From: Pelagibacterales bacterium SAG-MED01
GTDB lineage: Bacteria > Pseudomonadota > Alphaproteobacteria > Pelagibacterales > Pelagibacteraceae
NCBI GenBank assembly: GCA_014654455.1
Contig: JACWCY010000004.1
Span: 42,070-106,069 of the forward strand
Reading direction: 5' to 3'
Length of the DNA stretch: 64,000 bases
Made by a program: the position numbers and the translations under genes. Below are positions 55,539-64,000 of the stretch, piece by piece (position 1 is the first letter of the stretch; every line of letters starts with the position of its first letter). The notes under the pieces are model-generated. The model saw only the letters and a program-made list of their open reading frames with translations, searched no databases and was not told the origin of the DNA.

Positions 55539-56471
55539 CTAAATAAGTCTTGCACCAATTTGTTGAATTATTTTTGAAGACATTTCCGAACCCTTTTCTA
55601 AGCAATCTTTTTGAGAAAAGTTGTTTAAATAACCATGAAGATATCCACTCGCAAATAAATCTCCTGCTCCAGTTAAATCAACTAATTCGAGATTTTTTTT
55701 TATTCCAACTTCAACTACTTCATTATTATTAATTGAAATAGCCCCTTTTTCGCCCCTGGTGATAATTAAAAGTCTTTTAATTTGTTTACCAAATTCAATA
55801 ACATCATCAAAGCTATCTGTATTAATTAAAGATTTAATTTCATCTTCATTGGCAAAAGTAATATCCAACTTATTTTTAACCAATTCTAAAAAATTAGATT
55901 TATGTCTATCTACACAAAACTGATCTGATAATGACATTGCAACTTTTTTAGCATTAGAGATTGCTTTATCGAATGCCTTCTTTGGTTCACCCTCATCCCA
56001 TAAATATCCTTCTAAAAATATTAATTCACTATTTTTTACTGCATTTATGTCAACATCATTCTCATTAATTTTTCCTGCAATTCCCAAATAAGTGCACATT
56101 GTTCTTTCAGAATCTGGTGTAACTAAAATTAAGCATGTTCCGGTGGGCAGGCTCTCTTTTTTCTTATTGTAACAATAATTAACCTTCTCGTTTTTTAATC
56201 CTTCTTCATATTTATTACCCAGCTCATCATCAGAAACTTTTCCTATAAACCCCACTTCATTTTTTAATTGAGACAATCCTACTATTGAATTTGCAACCGA
56301 ACCTCCAGAAACAGTTTTTTCTATTCTTAAATTGGATAATAATTTTTGAAATTCATTTTCATTAAAAATTAATTTCATATTACCTTTTGATAAATTATTT
56401 TGAGAAATGAACTCATCCTCAACTTTACAAATTACATCAACAATGGCATTGCCTATTCCTAAAATCTTCAT
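55539..56471 (-). CDS. PfkB-family carbohydrate/adenosine kinase
   Basis: 310 residues. Motifs are ILGIGNAIVDVICKVED, VSGGSVANSIVGLSQL (substrate site), GFIGKVSDDELGNKY and the catalytic DLTGAGDLFASGYLHG with the general base Asp. The layout is that of the adenosine kinase/sugar kinase branch common in alphaproteobacteria. The true substrate (adenosine, ribose or another sugar) is not decided. It is one base after nth. Confidence 0.88.
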   Translation of the reverse strand: MKILGIGNAIVDVICKVEDEFISQNNLSKGNMKLIFNENEFQKLLSNLRIEKTVSGGSVANSIVGLSQLKNEVGFIGKVSDDELGNKYEEGLKNEKVNYCYNKKKESLPTGTCLILVTPDSERTMCTYLGIAGKINENDVDINAVKNSELIFLEGYLWDEGEPKKAFDKAISNAKKVAMSLSDQFCVDRHKSNFLELVKNKLDITFANEDEIKSLINTDSFDDVIEFGKQIKRLLIITRGEKGAISINNNEVVEVGIKKNLELVDLTGAGDLFASGYLHGYLNNFSQKDCLEKGSEMSSKIIQQIGARLI

Positions 56472-56472
56472 A

Positions 56473-57126
56473 TTATGCTTTTTTAGTTGTTACAGGTTTT
56501 TTTCTATTAGGATAACAAGTGGTACAAATTTTACAAGTTATTCCATAACAGTCTCTTGCCTTACAATATTCTCTACCATAAAAAATAATTTGAAGATGAA
56601 GTTTATTCCAATATCTTTTGGGAAATAATCTTTTCAGATCTTTTTCTGTTTGAATAACATTTTTTCCATTAGTAAGACCCCATCTCTGAGCCAATCTATG
56701 TATGTGAGTATCAACGGGGAATGCTGGGTAGCCAAACCCTTGAGACATGACCACACTGGCAGTTTTATGTCCTACTCCTGGAAGTTTTTCTAATTCTTCA
56801 AATGTTTTAGGAACTTGGCTATTATGATGTTTAATTAATAATTTTGACAGATTATAAATACTCTTTGCTTTAATTCTAAAAATACCAATTTTCTTGATCA
56901 ATTTTTCAATTTTTTTTCTTCCTAACTTTTTAAAATGTTGAGGTTTATAATATTTTGGGTAAATTTTTTTTGTAACATTATTAACATTCAAATCAGTACA
57001 TTGAGCTGAAAGAAGAACAGAAATTAATAAGGTAAAAACATTTCTGCTTTTTAATGGCACAGATATATTTGGATAAGTTTTATTTAATATCCTTAGAACA
57101 CTTTTAGCTCTACGAATTTCATTCAT
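56473..57126 (-). CDS. nth: Endonuclease III (DNA glycosylase/AP lyase) with variant Fe-S motif
   Basis: 217 residues. Helix-hairpin-helix LEKLPGVGHKTASVVM with the catalytic Lys, and VDTHIHRLAQRWG with the catalytic Asp, are intact. The C-terminal cluster region is YCKARDCYGITCKICTTCYP: Cys spacing is C-x4-C-x4-C-x2-C-x2-C rather than the usual C-x6-C-x2-C-x5-C. Three of the four standard positions keep Cys; the second is Gly. The protein removes oxidised pyrimidines. It overlaps dapB by one base. Confidence 0.95.
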   Translation of the reverse strand: MNEIRRAKSVLRILNKTYPNISVPLKSRNVFTLLISVLLSAQCTDLNVNNVTKKIYPKYYKPQHFKKLGRKKIEKLIKKIGIFRIKAKSIYNLSKLLIKHHNSQVPKTFEELEKLPGVGHKTASVVMSQGFGYPAFPVDTHIHRLAQRWGLTNGKNVIQTEKDLKRLFPKRYWNKLHLQIIFYGREYCKARDCYGITCKICTTCYPNRKKPVTTKKA

Positions 57127-57902
57127 TATTTAAAATTCATAAGATCTCTCATTGAATAAAGACCAGCTTTTTTATTCATTAACCATTTTGCTGCAAATAA
57201 TGCTCCTTCTGAATAAAGAGCTCTATCAAAAGCCTCATGATTTAACGTAACTATTTCTTTACCACTTGAGAATGTAACTTCGTGTTCTCCAATAATCTCA
57301 CCTTTTCTAATAGAATTGAAATTAATTTTATTTCCATATGGAAAAGTTTTTTTATTTAAATATTTTTTTCCAATTAAATTATAAAAATTTCTATTTTTGC
57401 CTACAGCAATCCCTTTACCCAACATTAATGCAGTTCCTGAAGGATAATCTTTTTTATGTTTGTGATGAACTTCATATATTTTACTCAAAAAGTTTTTCCC
57501 AAGGGAATTTGATGCAATTTCTGTTAAGTACATTAAAAGATTAACCCCTAAGCTCATATTTCCAGCTTTCAGAATTGGAATTTTTTTTGAATATTTTTTA
57601 ATTAGATTTTCTTCTTTTTTAGTAAAACCTGTGGTTCCTATAACCACTCTTTTTTTTAACTTTACTGCAATTTTAAGTATCTGAAATGTGCATTTTGGGA
57701 TTGTAAAATCTATAATTAAGCTTGTATTTTTAAATACCCGTTCAGTATTCTGATTTATTCTAATACCATTAATTTTTTTATTTATTTTTTTATTTTCAGT
57801 GATTGTGGTCAATTTAAAATTTTTATCTAATTTTACTGACTTGATTATCTGTTGGCCCATCCGTCCTAAACATCCAGTTACTGCTAAATTTATTTTTTTC
57901 AT
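57126..57902 (-). CDS. dapB: 4-hydroxy-tetrahydrodipicolinate reductase
   Basis: 258 residues from the ATG at 57902, which gives the family N-terminus INLAVTGCLGRMGQQI; a longer open frame upstream adds unrelated residues. DFTIPKCT, IGTTGFTKKEE, GNMSLGVNLL and the catalytic YEVHHKHKKDYPSGTAL are clear. It makes tetrahydrodipicolinate for lysine and peptidoglycan. Its start overlaps the stop of the small membrane ORF (ATGA). Confidence 0.97.
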   Translation of the reverse strand: MKKINLAVTGCLGRMGQQIIKSVKLDKNFKLTTITENKKINKKINGIRINQNTERVFKNTSLIIDFTIPKCTFQILKIAVKLKKRVVIGTTGFTKKEENLIKKYSKKIPILKAGNMSLGVNLLMYLTEIASNSLGKNFLSKIYEVHHKHKKDYPSGTALMLGKGIAVGKNRNFYNLIGKKYLNKKTFPYGNKINFNSIRKGEIIGEHEVTFSSGKEIVTLNHEAFDRALYSEGALFAAKWLMNKKAGLYSMRDLMNFK

Positions 57903-58069
57903 TTGAAGATTAGATATGAAACTATCATAATAGATAAAACAATTATAGACCAAATGAATAAATTTATAAATAATTGTCTTGATTTTAAATTTGATTTTAA
58001 AAAACTAGGAAAGACTAGAATTAAAACTGCTACTAAAAAAATTCCAGGGATGATTTCCTCAAGTCCCAT
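57899..58069 (-). CDS. Small two-TM membrane protein (56 aa)
   Basis: This ORF fills the space between dnaJ and dapB on the same strand. It begins GLEEIIPGIFLVAVL, has hydrophobic segments at about residues 6-22 and 32-54 joined by a basic turn (KSNLKSRQ), and ends SYLIFK. The start lies 3 bases from the dnaJ stop; its stop overlaps the dapB start as ATGA, a strong sign of translational coupling. No family is recognised. Confidence 0.72.
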   Translation of the reverse strand: MGLEEIIPGIFLVAVLILVFPSFLKSNLKSRQLFINLFIWSIIVLSIMIVSYLIFK

Positions 58070-58072
58070 TTT

Positions 58073-59200
58073 TTAATTTTTCCAAAAATCCTTTGCTTTT
58101 TGAAAGAATTTTTTGATACTTGGGTTTGATTTTTCATTTTCTATTTTTCTAAATTTTTCTAATAAATCTTTTTGTTCTTTATTTAAATATACTGGAACTT
58201 CTGTTTTTACCTGAACATATAAATCCCCAAAATCACCTCTTCGCATGAAAGGCATACCTTTTCCTTTTAACCTAAATTGTTTACCATCTTGAGTACCGTC
58301 AGGTATTTTAATTTTTGCTTTTTTTCCATCAATTGTAGGTATCTCTATCGTTGTTCCAAGAGCAGCATCAGCTATAGAAATTGGAAATTCAAAAAATAAA
58401 TTTACGTCCGATCTTTTAAAAAGCTTATGAGATTCAACATTTATAAATAAATATAAATCTCCACTGGCCCCACCCCTAGTTCCTGCTTCACCTTTGCCTG
58501 CTAGTCTAATTCTTGTCCCATCATCAACACCTTTAGGAATAGTTACAGATATCTTTTTTGAAATTTGTTTGTTACCTTGTCCATTACAATCTGTACATGG
58601 ATTAGTTATCTCTTCACCGCTTCCTGCGCATTGAGGACAAGTTTGTTGGACAGTAAAAAAACCTTGATTTGATCGTACTCTACCATTTCCACCACAATAC
58701 GTACATCTTCCAGGATTAGATCCAGGTTTAGATCCGTTTCCCTTACATGTATTACATTTTTCTGAGGTTGAGAATTGAATATTTTGTTTTTTCCCAGAAT
58801 ATGCTTCCTCTAATGAAATTGATAAATCGTATCTTAAGTCTGAACCTCTATTATTTGAACTTCTTCTAGAATTTCTTCTGCCACCTCCACCAAAGTCACC
58901 AAAAAAATCTTCAAAAATATCAGAAAAATCTGCTCCACTAAAACCACCAAATCCTCCTTGTCCACCACCTCCATTTTCGAAAGCTGCATGACCAAAGTTA
59001 TCATAATTTTGTTTTTTTGATTTATCTGATAAAACACCGTAAGCTTCACTAGCTTCTTTAAATTTATCTTCAGCCACTTTGTCATCAGGATTTTTATCTG
59101 GATGATATTTGACGGCTAATTTTCTATAAGCTGATTTAAGTTCTTCAGGACTTGCACTTTTGTTTACGCCCAGGACATCATAAAAATCTCTTTTAGCCAT
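58073..59200 (-). CDS. dnaJ: Chaperone protein DnaJ
   Basis: 375 residues, full type I. J-domain with YHPDKNPDD, Gly/Phe-rich linker (about 75-110, including [20 protein letters not shown]), four CxxCxGxG zinc repeats ([32 protein letters not shown]) and the substrate-binding C-terminal part. It is 28 bases after dnaK, so it is probably read from the dnaK heat-shock promoter. Confidence 0.98.
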   Translation of the reverse strand: MAKRDFYDVLGVNKSASPEELKSAYRKLAVKYHPDKNPDDKVAEDKFKEASEAYGVLSDKSKKQNYDNFGHAAFENGGGGQGGFGGFSGADFSDIFEDFFGDFGGGGRRNSRRSSNNRGSDLRYDLSISLEEAYSGKKQNIQFSTSEKCNTCKGNGSKPGSNPGRCTYCGGNGRVRSNQGFFTVQQTCPQCAGSGEEITNPCTDCNGQGNKQISKKISVTIPKGVDDGTRIRLAGKGEAGTRGGASGDLYLFINVESHKLFKRSDVNLFFEFPISIADAALGTTIEIPTIDGKKAKIKIPDGTQDGKQFRLKGKGMPFMRRGDFGDLYVQVKTEVPVYLNKEQKDLLEKFRKIENEKSNPSIKKFFQKAKDFWKN

Positions 59201-59228
59201 GTATTTAACCTGGACAAATAGATGTCAG

Positions 59229-61154
59229 TTAAGCGCTTTTTTCTTTATTTTCGTCTTTTACTTCTTCAAAGTCCGCATCAACAACATTATCGTCTTTTTT
59301 TTCCTTTTCATCTTTTCCGTCATCTTTACCAGAATCTGGTTTTGTACCTTGTTGTGATTTATAAATAGCTTCCCCAAGTTTCATTGAGGCTTGAACTAAT
59401 GCTTCGGTTTTTTTCTTAATATCTTCAATATCCTCAGCTTTCAATGACTCTTTTAATGCATTAGATCCATCTTCAATTGCTTTTTTTTCAGCATCTGAAA
59501 TTTTAGAACCATGTTCTTTAAGATTTTTTTCAGTAGAGTGAATTAAAGTATCTGCTTGATTTCTTACATCTACTGATTCTCTTTTCTTTTTATCTGCATC
59601 CTTGTTAGCTTCAGCATCTTTAACCATTTTTTCAATTTCTTCATCACTCAACCCACCTGATGCTTGGATTTGAATTTTTTGTTCTTTTCCAGTACCTTTG
59701 TCCTTAGCAGAAACGTTTACAATTCCATTTGCATCTATATCAAAAGTAACTTCAATTTGAGGAACACCTCTAGCTGCTGGAGCAATACCAATTAATTCAA
59801 AATTGCCTAACAGCTTATTATCTGTTGCCATTTCTCTTTCACCTTGAAGAACTCTAATCGAAACTGCAGGTTGATTATCTTCTGCAGTAGAGAAGACCTG
59901 ACTTTTTTTTGTTGGGATGGTTGTATTTTTTTCAATGAGTTTTGTCGAAACTCCCCCTAGCGTTTCAATTCCTAATGATAACGGTGTTACATCTAATAAT
60001 AGAACATCTTTAACATCACCTTGTAGTACACCAGCTTGGATGGCCGCGCCCATAGCAACCACTTCATCTGGGTTAACACTTTTGTTAGGTTCTTTACCAA
60101 AAAAATTTTTAACCTCATTAATAACTTTAGGCATTCTAGTCATACCACCAACCATGACTATTTCATCGATATCACTTGCCGAAATACCCGCATCTTTTAA
60201 AGCAGTTTTACAAGGTGGAATTGTTCTTGTAATTAAATCTTCAACTAAAGCTTCAAGTTTTGCTCTAGTCATTTTTAAATTAATGTGTTTAGGACCAGTT
60301 TTATCTGCTGTTATGAATGGTAAATTAATATCAGTTTGTTCTGCTGCTGATAATTCTATTTTCGCTTTTTCAGCAGCCTCTTTTAATCTTTGTAATGCAA
60401 GTTTATCTGATTTTAAATCTATTCCACTATCTTTTTTAAACTCTGAAATTAAATATTCTACAACAGTATTATCAAAGTCTTCTCCTCCTAAAAATGTATC
60501 ACCATTTGTAGATTTAACTTCAAATACACCATCTCCTAATTCAAGAATTGAAACATCAAAAGTTCCTCCACCTAAATCATAAACAGCAATTTTTTTATTT
60601 TGTTTTTTATCTAAACCATAAGCTAGTGAAGCAGCTGTGGGTTCATTAATAATTCTTAAAACTTCTAAACCAGCTATTTTACCAGCATCTTTAGTTGCTT
60701 GTCTCTGTGCGTCATTAAAATATGCGGGTACAGTTATTACAGCTTTAGTTACAGCTTGACCTAAATATTTTTCCGCTGTCTCTTTCATTTTTTGAAGTAT
60801 GAAAGCTGAAATTTGTGACGGTGAGTATTTTTTACCTCTAGCTTCTATCCAAGCATCACCTTTTTCTGAATTTACAATCTTAAAAGGAGCTGCTTGTATA
60901 TCTTTTTTTACAGTTGGATCTTCAAAGTTTCTTCCAATTAATCTCTTAACAGCAAATATAGTATTTTCTGGATTTGTTACAGCTTGTCTTTTAGCTGGTT
61001 GTCCAATTAATTTTTCTTTTTCTTCTGTGAAAGCTACAACGGATGGAGTCGTTCTTGCACCTTCCGCATTTTCTAGAACTTTTGCTTGGCTACCTTCCAT
61101 GATAGCTACACAAGAGTTAGTTGTTCCTAAATCTATTCCAATTATTTTACTCAT
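59229..61154 (-). CDS. dnaK: Chaperone protein DnaK (Hsp70)
   Basis: 641 residues. ATPase signatures are [28 protein letters not shown] and [10 protein letters not shown]; the linker [19 protein letters not shown] leads to the substrate domain. The acidic tail ends [16 protein letters not shown] (the family EEV(K/D) part is present). It is controlled by an RpoH-type promoter in the 60-bp gap behind grpE. Confidence 0.98.
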   Translation of the reverse strand: MSKIIGIDLGTTNSCVAIMEGSQAKVLENAEGARTTPSVVAFTEEKEKLIGQPAKRQAVTNPENTIFAVKRLIGRNFEDPTVKKDIQAAPFKIVNSEKGDAWIEARGKKYSPSQISAFILQKMKETAEKYLGQAVTKAVITVPAYFNDAQRQATKDAGKIAGLEVLRIINEPTAASLAYGLDKKQNKKIAVYDLGGGTFDVSILELGDGVFEVKSTNGDTFLGGEDFDNTVVEYLISEFKKDSGIDLKSDKLALQRLKEAAEKAKIELSAAEQTDINLPFITADKTGPKHINLKMTRAKLEALVEDLITRTIPPCKTALKDAGISASDIDEIVMVGGMTRMPKVINEVKNFFGKEPNKSVNPDEVVAMGAAIQAGVLQGDVKDVLLLDVTPLSLGIETLGGVSTKLIEKNTTIPTKKSQVFSTAEDNQPAVSIRVLQGEREMATDNKLLGNFELIGIAPAARGVPQIEVTFDIDANGIVNVSAKDKGTGKEQKIQIQASGGLSDEEIEKMVKDAEANKDADKKKRESVDVRNQADTLIHSTEKNLKEHGSKISDAEKKAIEDGSNALKESLKAEDIEDIKKKTEALVQASMKLGEAIYKSQQGTKPDSGKDDGKDEKEKKDDNVVDADFEEVKDENKEKSA

Positions 61155-61174
61155 ATCTATGCTTCTCTTTCTTC

Positions 61175-61202
61175 ATATAGGGGTTAAATTTAATTCTACA
61201 AG
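61175..61202 (-). promoter_or_regulatory. RpoH heat-shock promoter of dnaKJ
   Basis: On the minus strand CTTG (61202-61199), exactly 17 bases, then CCTATAT (61181-61175), an exact match to the alphaproteobacterial RpoH pattern CTTG-N17-CYTATNT. The -10 element ends 20 bases before the dnaK ATG at 61154. Confidence 0.82.
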
Positions 61203-61214
61203 CTTGCATAACCA

Positions 61215-61859
61215 TTATTTGTTATCTAAATTTTCTTTATTTTCCTCATCTTTTTTATCTTTAACTTCTCTTTTTTTAGAGACACCCACCAATGAAGGTC
61301 TTAATAATCTGTCTTTAATGGTAAAGCCTTTTTGAATTTCTTGAACTATTGTTCCAGGGTCTTTTTGATCATCTTCTATTTCAATCATCGCCTGATGAAA
61401 ATTTGGATCTAATTTTTTATTTAAACAATCAATTTGTTGAATATTATTTTTTGAAAAAACTGATATTAAATCTTTATTAATAATATCGAAATGTTCTAAC
61501 ATTTTTTTTAGAGCATCTGAATTTTTTAAAGATCCATCGTTTTGTAAAATTTGTTTTGATCTTTCAAGGTTGTCAATTAAGTTTAGTGCTTCTTTAGCGA
61601 AAGCAAACCCACCATATTCATAAGCCTCATCTTTTTCTTTTTCAAACCTTCTTCTTTGATTTTCCATCTCTGCAAATGTTCTTGCTAATTTATCTTCAAG
61701 TTCTAAAATTTTATCCTCGGGAGTTATTTCAATTGATGCTTCTTTTTTATTCTCATTTTCTTCTTTAAGTGTTTGAGAATCCTTTTCTAAAGAAACCTCA
61801 TTTTTTTCATTTTCTTCAGATGTGTTGTTTTCAGTTTTTTGGTTTTGCTCTTTTTCCAT
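61215..61859 (-). CDS. grpE: Nucleotide exchange factor GrpE
   Basis: 214 residues from the ATG at 61859 (one codon earlier is equally possible); a longer open frame would run over the divergent rdgB start. A charged coiled-coil N-terminus, RTFAEMENQRRRFEKEKDEAY, ALNLIDNLERS, LDPNFHQAMIEIE and IVQEIQKGFTIKDRLLRPSLVGVSK are typical. It releases ADP from DnaK. Divergent from rdgB by 36 bases; a weak heat-shock-like match may precede it, but I do not call it. Confidence 0.95.
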   Translation of the reverse strand: MEKEQNQKTENNTSEENEKNEVSLEKDSQTLKEENENKKEASIEITPEDKILELEDKLARTFAEMENQRRRFEKEKDEAYEYGGFAFAKEALNLIDNLERSKQILQNDGSLKNSDALKKMLEHFDIINKDLISVFSKNNIQQIDCLNKKLDPNFHQAMIEIEDDQKDPGTIVQEIQKGFTIKDRLLRPSLVGVSKKREVKDKKDEENKENLDNK

Positions 61860-61895
61860 CATCACATATATGGTAAGAAAATTATAAATTTCTAG

Positions 61896-62498
61896 ATGCA
61901 AAATAAAAAAATAACAAAATTGCTTATTGGCACTAATAATAAGGGAAAATTAAAGGAAATAAGGAATTTACTTCCAAAAAACATTAAAACATTGTCAACA
62001 TCAAGTTTTAATCTAAAAAGTCCCTCTGAAAACGGCAAAACTTTTAAAGAAAATTCTTTAATAAAATCAAAATTTTTTTCCAAAAAAACTAATTTAATTT
62101 GTTTGGCGGATGATTCTGGTTTGGAAGTTGATATTCTGGATAAAAGACCTGGAATATATTCTGCTAGGTGGGGAGGTAAAAACTCTGATTTTCAAAAAGC
62201 TATACAAAAAGTTTATAGTGAAATTTATAAGAAAGATAAAAATTGGAAAAATAAAAAAATTAAAGCACGTTTTATTTGTGCTTTAAGTATTAGTCTTTTA
62301 GATAAAAAAATTACATGTGTAGAAGGCAGAACTGAAGGTACCATTTCTCATAAACCAAAAGGAAAGAATGGTTTTGGATATGATCCTATATTTATTCCAA
62401 ATAAAAAGAAAAAAACATTTGGTGAAATGAAGCCTTTACTTAAATATAAATTAGATCATCGTTATAAGGCTTTTAAAAAAATTAAAAAATTTTTTTGA
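61896..62498 (+). CDS. rdgB: XTP/dITP diphosphatase (RdgB/HAM1)
   Basis: 200 residues. LLIGTNNKGKLKEIRNLL, the metal-site ICLADDSGLEVDIL, RPGIYSARWGG, and GFGYDPIFIP with TFGEM are diagnostic. It removes deaminated purine nucleotides. The 3' end overlaps the convergent LpoA-like gene by 17 bases, the longest convergent overlap here. Confidence 0.97.
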   Translation: MQNKKITKLLIGTNNKGKLKEIRNLLPKNIKTLSTSSFNLKSPSENGKTFKENSLIKSKFFSKKTNLICLADDSGLEVDILDKRPGIYSARWGGKNSDFQKAIQKVYSEIYKKDKNWKNKKIKARFICALSISLLDKKITCVEGRTEGTISHKPKGKNGFGYDPIFIPNKKKKTFGEMKPLLKYKLDHRYKAFKKIKKFF

Positions 62499-63636
62499 GT
62501 TTACCTTCTTTAACTTCATAAAAGTTTAACTTATGATTAATTTTATTATTTTCTATATCAAAAATTCCAATTTTTCCTTTAAAAGAATTTTTATTTTTAA
62601 ATAATGAATTTGTATTAAATATTTCATTTTTAATTGATAAATAATATATAAGTCCAACTAAGTCATAACTTAACAAAGACAAGTAATTAGGATATTTATT
62701 GAATTCTTTGATAAACTTATCTTCAAAATCATTTAAATTATCTTTATTTATAGATGGGTAGTAAATGGGTTGAATCGTTTTTTCACTTATCAGGCTTTCA
62801 TCAAACCATTGATTGAAAGTTATTATATTTTTATTTTTTGGGGAAACGTCAGTGTAAAGAAGTGATGTGATCACACTTTTTAAACTTTCATCAAAATCTG
62901 CAATAATAACAGAATTAAAATTTACTTTTCCTATTGTGTATTTTTTATTTAATTTTTCTAATTGTTTTTCTTTATCAATTAAATCAGAATTTTCTACTCT
63001 CCTTATTTCATCCTCGAGGTTTTGTTTTCTAATTTTATAATTTGTTATTTTTTCAATTTGAGCAGTCAGTTTTGTTGGCTCAGTATCATAGATATAGTGT
63101 TTAAAAATTTTAATTTTTGAATTTTTTATTCCTTTTTTTATTTCATCTTCGTAATCAAGTTTGGGAGTTAATAAGATTGTTTTTTTAATTTCATTTAATT
63201 CAATAAATTTTTTTATAGCAGTTAGTTGAGAGGTTGCGTTTACACCAGTACTTATAACATTAGAAGGTAAGTTTAATGTTTTATTTGTGAGTGATAAAAA
63301 AGTTATTTCTTTTATTTCATTTAAATACATTAGACTTTTATAAAAAACTGGACCAATAACTATTTTTATTCCCATTTCTTTGAACTCAATGGCTGATTTC
63401 ATAGTTTTGTTTGGATTTGAGTTTGTGTCTTTAAGATATATTTCTATTTTTTCAGTGTTAATATCTTTTAAAGCAATTCTAGTTGATTTAATTATTTGTT
63501 CACCAAGTTCTTTGTCGTCACCAGTTATAGGCACCAATAGTCCAATTTTAATTTTGTTTTCAGAAGATATCGCTAATGGATGAAGGTAAAAAAATCCAAC
63601 AAATATTAGCAGAATAATTTTAAAAGTTTTATACAT
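62482..63636 (-). CDS. LpoA-like penicillin-binding protein activator / periplasmic binding fold
   Basis: 384 residues with a signal peptide ([20 protein letters not shown]). The mature part has the type I periplasmic-binding fold: [52 protein letters not shown] and [17 protein letters not shown]. Alphaproteobacterial relatives next to rsmI are called PBP activators; an amino-acid-binding role cannot be excluded. It is divergent from rsmI across 32 bases. Confidence 0.85.
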   Translation of the reverse strand: MYKTFKIILLIFVGFFYLHPLAISSENKIKIGLLVPITGDDKELGEQIIKSTRIALKDINTEKIEIYLKDTNSNPNKTMKSAIEFKEMGIKIVIGPVFYKSLMYLNEIKEITFLSLTNKTLNLPSNVISTGVNATSQLTAIKKFIELNEIKKTILLTPKLDYEDEIKKGIKNSKIKIFKHYIYDTEPTKLTAQIEKITNYKIRKQNLEDEIRRVENSDLIDKEKQLEKLNKKYTIGKVNFNSVIIADFDESLKSVITSLLYTDVSPKNKNIITFNQWFDESLISEKTIQPIYYPSINKDNLNDFEDKFIKEFNKYPNYLSLLSYDLVGLIYYLSIKNEIFNTNSLFKNKNSFKGKIGIFDIENNKINHKLNFYEVKEGKLKKIF

Positions 63637-63668
63637 TAAAAGGATACTATATTATTTTATTTAAAATT

Positions 63669-64000
63669 ATGGTTAGAAATTCTGAATTAAATAACAAGGA
63701 AATTAAAAAAGGGCTTTATTTAGTCTCAACACCTATAGGCAATTTAGGAGATATCACCCTAAGAGCTATAGATATCTTAAAAAGATCAAATTATATATTG
63801 TGTGAAGACACAAGAGTATCTAAAATTTTATTAGATAAATATTTTATAAAATCAAAAATAATTTCAAATCATAAGTTTAACGAAAAAAAAACATTACTAA
63901 AATCTTAGAATTATTAAAAAGTGGCTCTATCGTTTCTATAATTTCTGATGCTGGCACACCAGCTATTTCAGATCCAGGATCAGTTTTAGTCAATGAATGT
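63669..64000 (+). pseudogene. rsmI: 16S rRNA (cytidine1402-2'-O)-methyltransferase RsmI, frameshifted and cut by window end
   Basis: The first 79 codons match RsmI ([39 protein letters not shown]) but then stop at TAG 63906. From the A9 run at 63883-63891 the -1 frame continues the family sequence without a break ([31 protein letters not shown]) to the window end. A tenth A would restore the frame. It could be a sequencing or assembly error in the homopolymer, a real mutation, or slippage-based expression. Marked as pseudogene only because the frame is broken as given. Confidence 0.75.

Noticed and set aside
59917..60582. 221-residue plus-strand ORF within dnaK
   Set aside because: It lies antisense to highly conserved DnaK codons and shows no recognisable domain; typical shadow frame.
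60799..61335. 178-residue plus-strand ORF across dnaK, its promoter and grpE
   Set aside because: It spans two real genes and a promoter on the opposite strand and has no domain.
63669..63908. Reading the short rsmI frame as a complete 79-residue protein
   Set aside because: Family sequence continues in the -1 frame immediately after the A run, so the short frame is an interrupted RsmI.

Overview
The window reads as a stretch of a free-living, streamlined alphaproteobacterium of the SAR11 (Candidatus Pelagibacter) type. The DNA is very AT-rich, proteins are rich in Lys/Asn/Ile, and no intergenic gap reaches 300 bp. Neighbouring genes routinely abut or overlap. No IS element, prophage, CRISPR array or rRNA gene was seen. 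The gene order follows alphaproteobacterial synteny (tsaD/hemC divergent; his operon next to hslVU; ftsK-lolA; ppsR-maf-aroE-coaE-dnaQ/secB-fxsA; hemE-hemH-hemJ-rho-mnmE-mnmG-rsmG-parA-parB-holA-lptE-leuS).

Layout. 1-2.5 kb: tail of a divergent SDR enzyme, a periplasmic PQQ-type sugar dehydrogenase and a metallo-beta-lactamase-fold hydrolase. 2.5-6.9 kb (minus): hemC-hemD-mscS-yggT-folD and two small membrane proteins. 7-14.2 kb: tsaD, a methyltransferase, an EVE protein, acetyl-CoA synthetase with a repetitive Lys/Arg-rich N-terminus, and a two-component Na+/solute (acetate-like) symporter ending in a clear terminator. 14.3-18.5 kb: rpe, a heparinase-family protein, purH. 18.5-25.4 kb: phhB behind tRNA-Gly, a TPR-sulfotransferase, a Lon-domain protein, a UbiH-type hydroxylase, ftsK, lolA. 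25.4-30.7 kb: his genes and hslVU. 30.7-36 kb: Smr, Tim44-like, fxsA, secB, dnaQ, coaE, aroE, maf, ppsR.

The most informative region is 36-46 kb. A 282-bp AT-rich gap between divergent ppsR and hemE carries a perfect DnaA box and sits where the Caulobacter/Rickettsia origin sits. About 7.3 kb away, a near-perfect parS lies inside rsmG next to parAB. I read this as the chromosomal origin and segregation locus. 46-50 kb: holA, lptE, leuS and a lipoprotein. 50.5-51.5 kb: an abundant-type porin with a strong terminator. 51.5-57.9 kb: a second TPR-sulfotransferase, a ThiE-like protein, yggS, an L,D-transpeptidase, a winged-helix regulator followed by a 35-aa ArfA-like ribosome-rescue ORF, a PfkB kinase, nth and dapB. 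57.9-61.9 kb: a 56-aa membrane ORF, dnaJ, dnaK and grpE with a heat-shock promoter before dnaK. 61.9-64 kb: rdgB, an LpoA-like protein and rsmI, which is interrupted by a frameshift in an A9 run.

The genes are almost all housekeeping: tetrapyrrole, histidine, purine and one-carbon metabolism, protein quality control, chromosome replication and segregation, and nutrient uptake. The unusual material lies in short ORFs, signals at gene borders, and modified versions of common proteins. All assignments come from reading motifs by eye; no database search was run.
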